Positions 57,311-64,000 of a stretch of DNA of 64,000 nt are shown here, one piece after another. A program made the position numbers and the translations under genes. The DNA is from Siphonodentalium dalli (lineage: Eukaryota > Mollusca > Scaphopoda > Gadilida > Siphonodentaliidae). Where the stretch lies: contig CP136065.1 of NCBI GenBank assembly GCA_032622095.1, positions 156,309,577-156,373,576 of the forward strand, given 5' to 3'. The stretch's first letter is position 1, and each line of letters begins with the position of its first letter. The notes beneath the pieces are model-generated. The model searched no databases, was not told where the DNA came from, and worked only from the letters and a program-made list of their open reading frames with translations.

Positions 57311-60300
57311 ACGATATGCACCAGAAGAACATAGGAGAGCCCGGGCAAGCCCGGGCAGCCCCATGGGCCCATGGACAACATAATATGATGCCATATGGTA
57401 GTGGGATACATACTAAGTATAGGTTGCGAACGTTTATTTGCTATGTCATCCACCGCCGGTTTTATTAACGCTTTAAATTCCAATATTGACTAAATAGTGG
57501 AATAGATTAGTAACAACATTGTTCACTTTATGACTAACGTGTGAAATTTTGCACATATGTACATATTCACACACATAATTGATATTAGCTATAGGTAAGG
57601 AACCACGCTGAAATTTCACTTTAACCCCTCTTTTAAGGGATTTCCCGAATTTAAAGAGCGTTTCATAATTATATAATTTACTAAATGTCGCAATTACTCC
57701 TCCCATGGAGTGTGCAATTAAAATTTCAGGCCAAAATTGGAACCCCCCCCCCCCCCCCGTCCATGGTGGCCCTCAAAATGGCAGCCGTAAGTGGAAAATT
57801 TGACATTTTTTCACTAACATATTCTATATCAGTTTCAGCTTTTTGGAACTGCTTCAGAATTTGACTCTATTTTGTGATGTTCATGTTAACTGATCATTGT
57901 AGCAATGAAATATGTCATTCGTGGGGTTCCATTCCCTTGAAATCCTTAAAAATCGATTTTTTTACAGAATTCGGTATAAAATTTCACAAAAAAATATAAA
58001 TTGTATCCTAGTTACATTTCAACAATAAATTAGCAGAACTGCACAATTTAAGTGATGCATACCATTACTTGTGACAATATTAACCCAATGGAATCAAAAT
58101 TTTCACTTTGGATAAAAATGGCTGTCAAAATGGCGGCCAAAATATGGGAAATGGTCCCAGTCCCATACAATCGCTTGTAAACAAAGTTCTTGTTGATGTA
58201 TACAATTTGATATTATGTCGTAAGTACATTGAACACTAACCTTTATGATGCATCTTTGTTACGTGTTACGATTACATTACCAAAATATTGGAATTTTCTC
58301 TAAAAATTATAACTTATCAGGCTTGGACTATTTGGAACTATCTTTGGTATTTATTGATTTAATCTTTCTTAGATGCATCACATGGAGGTGTTTTTAGAAA
58401 AAAAATACTTAAGATGGCTTGCAAAATGTCCACAAAATTTGATAGAAAAGTTGATATTTTCACATATATTCATTATTGCTCAGGTCTTCTGCAAAGGTAG
58501 CAGATTGTGATTCGCTTGGCTATTAAACATGCTACTCAATCAACTGACAACTAACTGTTCTATTCTTGTTGTCCCTGTACCTTATGGGGCATGGCAATTC
58601 CATTTTAAATGATGCAAAATGTAATTTAGCTGAAAACTTCTTATCGGATTCTGGCCATGTTTTGAACGGAAATGAGCAGAAATCTGAAAATAAACTGAGA
58701 GGGGTATAATTATATGCCTACTCTGACCTAATAACATGTGACCATTTTTGTTCCATTTATTTGAAATATTCATAATCAATGGCATGCCTCACTTATTGTG
58801 CACAGCTCTGTCCATTTCTTCTTAAAATATGACTAGAATCCTAACGGTGATTATTGGTGAAATTTCATACCAAATTCTGTAAAAATCGAATTATTGAGGG
58901 ATCGGAAGGGACTGGGATCCCACGAATGGCATATTTCATTGCTTCAATAATCAGTTAACATGAACAATAGAAAATATTTCCGAACCAGGTACATAATTTT
59001 ACAGCTTAAACTGATCTAGAAGATATTGGTGAAAAAACGCCAAATTGTCCTCTTTCAGCTGCCATTTTGACGGCGATCTTGGACGGGGAGTTCCAATTTT
59101 GCCATAAACATGTGGCATTATATCTAGCAGAGTCATACTTACTGTATATATCTAATTTTAAATCGCAATTTTCATGGTAAGATTAATTGCGACATTTAAT
59201 AAATTATATAATCACGAAACGCTCTTTAAGTTCATGCTTTATTCACAATTTGAACAATTGCCTTGGAAACTGAACTTAATCTACTCCACTAAAAGAACCC
59301 GGGACTCGGTGAGAGCCTGGGTGGATTCAGAGAGCAGATCACACTATATGTTGATGACTAACGGTAGTGATGCACTTGCAAAATTTAAACGGTGAAGATT
59401 GAATCACCAACTCGTTCATGGGCGGGTTCATTAACCCCTTAAATGGCGGTATAGGTTAGAAGATCGCGAGATATTTCGGGCAAGCGGGGGGGGGCATGGA
59501 CCCGTAGACAGTATAACATGTCCAGTATGGTAGTATAAGATGCATATGCTGTGAAAAATTACTTACCGTGCCACCCATCACCGGTTTTATTAACCCTTTA
59601 ATGTCGATATTGGCTAAACGAACCGTAGCTGCGAATACTGACTCGCCATCTCGTTCACGGCCGGGTTCATTAACCCCTTAAATGACGATGTGGATCAGGA
59701 GAGCATGGAATTATTTTTTCATATCGTATTATTCCAAACTATAATGTAGATCACTTTCCATTGGGAAATGCGTCGGAATTTTACATGTATACCTATAGTG
59801 GAAAGTGTTTTGATCTCTAGCAGAAAGATGTTATACCCATAGTAATGGGGTGTTATACCTATAGTAGAGCACACAAAAATATATCCAATATGTGTTATTA
59901 ATGAATTAGGCTATTGGCGATCTAGCTAATAAATTTCGCCATATTTGATAGAACGTCAGTGGGGTACTTTTGAATACTTCTTGCCTCAACTGCATGCCAG
60001 TTGAATTATCAAAGACCTGAATGCCACAACTCACGAAGGTTGAAGCCGAGTTCCGAGTCATGACGTTGATTTTAATGAGCATAGTTAGGCTCGGTTTAAT
60101 TTTTGTTGATATACTAGCAATGCGGGAAATGGCATTCGTGACATTAGTCAATCAACCTTGAAGCCAATGGCCCATAATTTGATGTTATTAAGCAGCTTTT
60201 CACTAGTCTCCTTGTTTGACTTTCTAAAAGGCCTGCTGTTACCTGGTCCTGCACCCGCTTTCATATAATGGTTACACATGACTGTTATTGGACCAGAGTA

Positions 60301-61583
60301 TGCATATAATAATGCCCCTCTCAGTTCATTTTCAGAGTTCTGCTCATTTCCGTTCAACAACATGGTCAGAATCCCATAAGAAGTTTTCGGCGAAATTACA
60401 TTCTGCATCATTTAAAATGAATTGTCATGCCCCATGAGGTAAAGGGACAACGAGAATGAAATACTTTGTTGCCAGTTGATTAATTAGCATGTTTAATAAC
60501 AAAGTGAATCACAATTTGCTACCTTTACAGAAAAGTAGAGAATAATGTTCGGGATATATGTAAAAAATATCAACTTTTCTATAAAATTTTGTGGACATTT
60601 TGCAAGCCATCTTGAGTATGTTTTTCTAAAAACGCCTCAATGCATTTAAGGCGGATTAAATAAAAAAATACAAAAGATTGTTCCAAATAGTCCAAGCCTG
60701 ATAAGTTAGAATTTTGAGAGAAAATTCCAATATTTTGGTAATGTAATCGTAACACTTAACAAAGATGCATCATGTTATAATTCAATGCATTTACGAAATA
60801 ACATCCAATTTTATACGTCAACCACAACTTTTTTTACAAGCGATTGTATGGCACACTGGGACCATATTTACCATTTTCAATATTTTGGCCGCCATTTTGA
60901 CAGTCATTTTTAGCCGAAGTGAACATTTTGATTCCATTTGGTTAATATTGTCACAAGTAATGGTATGCATCACTTGCTTTGTGTAGTTCTTCTCATTTCT
61001 TGTTGAAATGTGTCTAGGATACAATTTATGATTTTGGTGAAATTGTATACTGAATTCTGTAAAATTATATTTTTTAAGGATTTCAAGGGGATGGAACCAC
61101 ATGAATGACATATTTCATTGCTACAATGATCAGTTAACATGTATCAATATATCTCACAGAGTCATTCTTACTGTATATGCCTAATTTTTAATTGCATATT
61201 CCATGTGAAGAGTAATTGCGACATTTAGTAAATTATGTAATTATGAAACGCTCTTTAAATTCGGGAAATCCCTTAAAAGAGGGGTTAAAGTGAAATTTCA
61301 GCGTGGTTCCATACCTAATATCAATTAGTATGCGAATATGTTCATATGTGCAAAATTTCATACTTTAGTCATAAAGTGAAAATTTTTGTTACTAATCTAT
61401 TCCACTATTTAACCAATATTGGAATTTAAAGGGTTAATCAAATCGGCGTTGGATGACACAGCAAATAAACGTTCGCAACCTATACTTAGTATGTATCCCA
61501 CTACCATAAGGCATCATATTATGTTGTACATGGGCCCGGCTGCCCGGGCTTGCCCGGGCTCTCCTATGTTCTTCTGATGCGAC
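57309..61583. mobile_element. Second giant fold-back element
   Basis: The left arm (57309-58750) and right arm (60270-61583) are reverse complements over about 1.3-1.4 kb. Outer tips carry the satellite phrase ACATAGGAGAGCCCGGGCAA and its complement. Middle parts share CTTTAACCCCTCTTTTAAGG and TTTAAAGAGCGTTTCATAAT. Inner parts share AACGGAAATGAGCAGAA and its complement. The 1.5-kb centre holds an extra partial arm (58790-59260, same orientation as the right arm) and satellite units. The arm sequence (ACTGATCATTGTAGCAATGA, AAAATGGC-GCC clusters) belongs to the family of the 14.9-19.3 kb fold-back, so the two elements are paralogues. No protein is encoded. Confidence 0.78.
59280..59700 (+). repeat. 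Satellite block inside the fold-back
   Basis: Three diverged units of the same satellite as 56960-57310: AAAAGAACCCGGGA, TTGATGACTAACGGTAGTGA, CGTTCA[C/T]GG-CGGGTTCATTAACCCCTTAAATG. A poly-G run lies at 59487-59494. Confidence 0.65.
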
Positions 61584-63178
61584 TTGTAAAAAAAATTGGA
61601 ATTATCGACAGATTTCTCCTCAATAGAAATTGTTTACTGACGATCTGTTGATTTGTATGAGTAAATATATTATTAGCCGACAAGAAATCCCTGAGCGCTA
61701 AACGTTTAGTTGATCGTTTGGCCGATTTTTAATTATAGTAAGCCGCGCGGGGGTGAAGTTATAGGAATATATCGTCCATTGTATTTTGAGCCGGATCAAT
61801 CCGAAAATTTAAGGTCTTCGGAGACAATATTCGCTGGTTAAAAATTTATCAAATGCTATGTATATGAATGGTTTTGATGGGAGTTTGTGGTATTGATTGA
61901 AAGAAGAATTCTTCGCCGATACATCCGTGGCTATATCTGTGGCATTACTGGTGTGAATGGCCTAAATTTGTCCAATTGCCGAGGGATGGTAAATAGGTGA
62001 ATTTCTACAGTTACCCTTGTCCTATTATCCTACCATTAATGTGAAGCAGGCGCGAATATAAAGGCGGCGTATACGGGCAGCGCAAATGGGGGGGGGGGAC
62101 AGCGGAGCGCGTTACATGCCCTGTGGTTTTATTAGAGTGTATAATGTATAATGAATATCAACATTTTGTGTATTTATCGATGTGAATTTATATGTATGTA
62201 CATGTATATTATGTATGTTCAATTGACGCATATATGCGTTTGAAAGACTGGTGTGTGGAAGTCATGGGCATAGCACGAACTTCAATAATATATACTTGGT
62301 GACTCACTTCACTGTCTTTGAATTATTGTGGTCTATATAATCGTTTTAGTCGCCGTCCAATATCACGACACTGTTAGGTTTTTTTCTCGGAAAAAGTTTA
62401 ATTGCGCCTGGAAAATCATTCAACTTCACGCAGAAACCACTTATCAAACAACAAACAAATTCCCCACATTCACGAATCAGGCTACCTGTCATGTGTGGGT
62501 TCATAATGCCACGCTTATCATGATTAAAACCATCTTCGCCATCGCTCTATGACCGGTTTATGCTGGCCTTGTGTACCGTGCATTTCACTGAGACAGCGGT
62601 ACCCGGCACATGTAAATTAACGTAATGTGATGGTCGAGTGACCTACATTATACATACCTTCGAACAGTACCATAATAATTGGCGTAGCATAATATATTAT
62701 TTTTTGTCGAACACTTAAACAAGAATAACTCATAAAATAACCTGCATGACTGCGCTAGAAATTGCACACCAAACGGCGATGGCATCCAATAGTAGATAAA
62801 ATGGCCACAGCCAATCGACTCTTTCTGAATAACGTCGATCAACTCAATTAGTACCCCGCTGGCTGGGGTCATTTAGTCGGTTTGTGTGTATGATTCTCCG
62901 TACTTGTAATCTACATGTACTTTATTTCTTTTCCAGGGAGGTCGACTGTATATATTGTCATTTGCAATCGGAAATAATATTCCCTCTGTGTTGTAAGTAT
63001 ACTAACTATTGTGTTGTGTAACCCTTGTGTATTAGTGCCCAAACGTATGGTCCGATTCTATTGAAACGCCGTACATGTTACTAAGGTGACGTACGGACCA
63101 GACGCCAACCTAACCTATTACACCAGTCCTGTTAATCTAAATCATGTAAGCCGAAAATTGGGTAATCATGCAAATAAC
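61584..63178. other. No recognisable feature
   Basis: Unique, stop-rich, with a poly-G run at 62089-62098. The frames 62328-62552 and 62648-62872 show no motif I recognise. Confidence 0.35.
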
Positions 63179-63528
63179 CAACATATTCTCCCTAAAATCC
63201 GCACATTATCTACTTATAAACTTGTTTTAGGTTGATAATCTGCTGAGAATCTCCTCATTTTAAGTCGGTAATGTGCTGAAAATGAAAAGCATTTTAGTCA
63301 CATTATGGTAATTTATGGACTCATAATGAAGCGATTATAAGCAGATTATGTGCGCACAATGACATAAATAATTTCGTGTGTACGCTCTTTAACATGTGTT
63401 TTAATTGTAGCCAGCGAAATAAAACGAAATAACGGACACGACTCCATTATCTGCTTATTTCAGATCATATTATATACCTAATTCACTTTATAGGTCGATT
63501 ATGTGCGTATTTGCGCCAGGATATGTTG
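63179..63528 (-). mobile_element. TIR/fold-back MITE, copy B (inverted)
   Basis: Reverse-complement copy of 2997-3361. Left end CAACATATTCTCCCTAAAAT and right end GCGCCAGGATATGTTG form the TIR. The internal palindrome 63231-63352 (GATAATCTGCTGAGAATCTC against CGATTATAAGCAGATTATG) is retained. Confidence 0.65.
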
Positions 63529-64000
63529 AAATAACATAGGAAATTACTTCTCTTCACATGTATCGTTAACAAACGCTATCCGGTTGCTGCATCATAAACC
63601 CTCTTTGACTCTTTCTTTACTAAATACTATGAAATCTTCAGATGATAAATTTGAATATGAGCATTTCCATGCACGAATTAATATATGTTCTTCTGCTTGT
63701 AGTCTACTTACATAAATTATCCTGAACATCCTTCCAAATGAATAATAGACTGTTCCAATGTATTATTTAATAACTGATGGGAGAATCCATTTAGCAAAGA
63801 AAGGATTAAAGACATATAATGTGGACTTATATCAGCGAATAAATCTGATACATTAATACCCCAAACACTATTTCAGCTGCGCTGGAATAAGGTAGCAATC
63901 AACTAAGATTGTCGAAAATGCCAACTACATTTAAGAAAACACAGAGTTTGAACTCAAGTACGCACAAATATCAATAATTACTCCTTTATTCGGGACGAAA
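63529..64000. other. No recognisable feature
   Basis: AT-rich unique sequence to the window end. Confidence 0.35.

Overview
The window looks like gene-poor, repeat-dense DNA from a metazoan nuclear genome, most likely a mollusc or another lophotrochozoan. It is AT-rich and full of microsatellites. It carries tRNA-derived SINEs, a decayed jockey/CR1-type LINE ORF1, Helitron ends, MITEs, fold-back elements and satellites. The mollusc assignment is an inference from SINE and LINE tail styles I recognise, not from a marker gene. I found no rRNA, no functional tRNA, no CRISPR, no intact long coding region and no convincing complete host exon. The only recognisable protein pieces are two broken LINE ORF1 copies (about 6.12-7.0 kb on the minus strand, 11.08-12.44 kb on the plus strand) and a 5' fragment of a THAP zinc-finger domain (35.54-35.72 kb).

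Layout, 0-25 kb. TIR elements lie at 0.96-1.50, 2.04-2.79 and 3.0-3.36 kb. A SINE-like unit is at 3.55-4.0 kb, a Helitron 3' end at 6.06 kb and the minus LINE copy at 6.1-7.0 kb. A SINE is at 8.25 kb and the plus LINE copy at 11.1-12.4 kb. Two copies of a TTAA-flanked element follow at 12.77-13.40 and 14.49-19.49 kb. The second is split by a 4.4-kb fold-back element whose loop is a 42-bp minisatellite. TIR or hairpin elements at 19.9 and 21.2 kb, a second SINE at 22.04 kb, and a MITE with a perfect 9-bp target duplication at 24.25 kb complete this part.

Layout, 25-45 kb. A 5.3-kb giant palindrome spans 25.77-31.03 kb. Its arms are inverted Helitron-type units and its core is a 361-bp dimeric satellite that flips orientation at about 27.66 kb. 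A nearly perfect 211-bp hairpin (31.68 kb) and a long-TIR MITE (31.93 kb) sit side by side. From 39.43 to 43.43 kb lie six non-autonomous Helitrons fused head to tail, with canonical TC and CTAG termini and an A/T insertion site.

Layout, 45-64 kb. A 186-205-bp tandem repeat lies at 46.2 kb, and a cluster of palindromic CGCTTAAGCG motifs at 47.6-48.3 kb. A 145-bp repeat array covers 50.1-52.3 kb, and a fold-back MITE lies at 53.1 kb. The TTAA MITE recurs at 53.8 kb, followed by serial hairpins at 54.4-55.0 kb. A second giant fold-back related to the 14.9-kb one, with satellite flanks, covers 57.3-61.6 kb. An inverted copy of the 3.0-kb element is at 63.2 kb.

Nothing here works together as a pathway. 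The window records repeated transposition, nesting, inverted duplication and rolling-circle amplification. The most notable structures are the tandem Helitron array, the giant palindromes, and the regulatory-like motif arrays (TCAAGGTCA and CGCTTAAGCG) carried by repeats.
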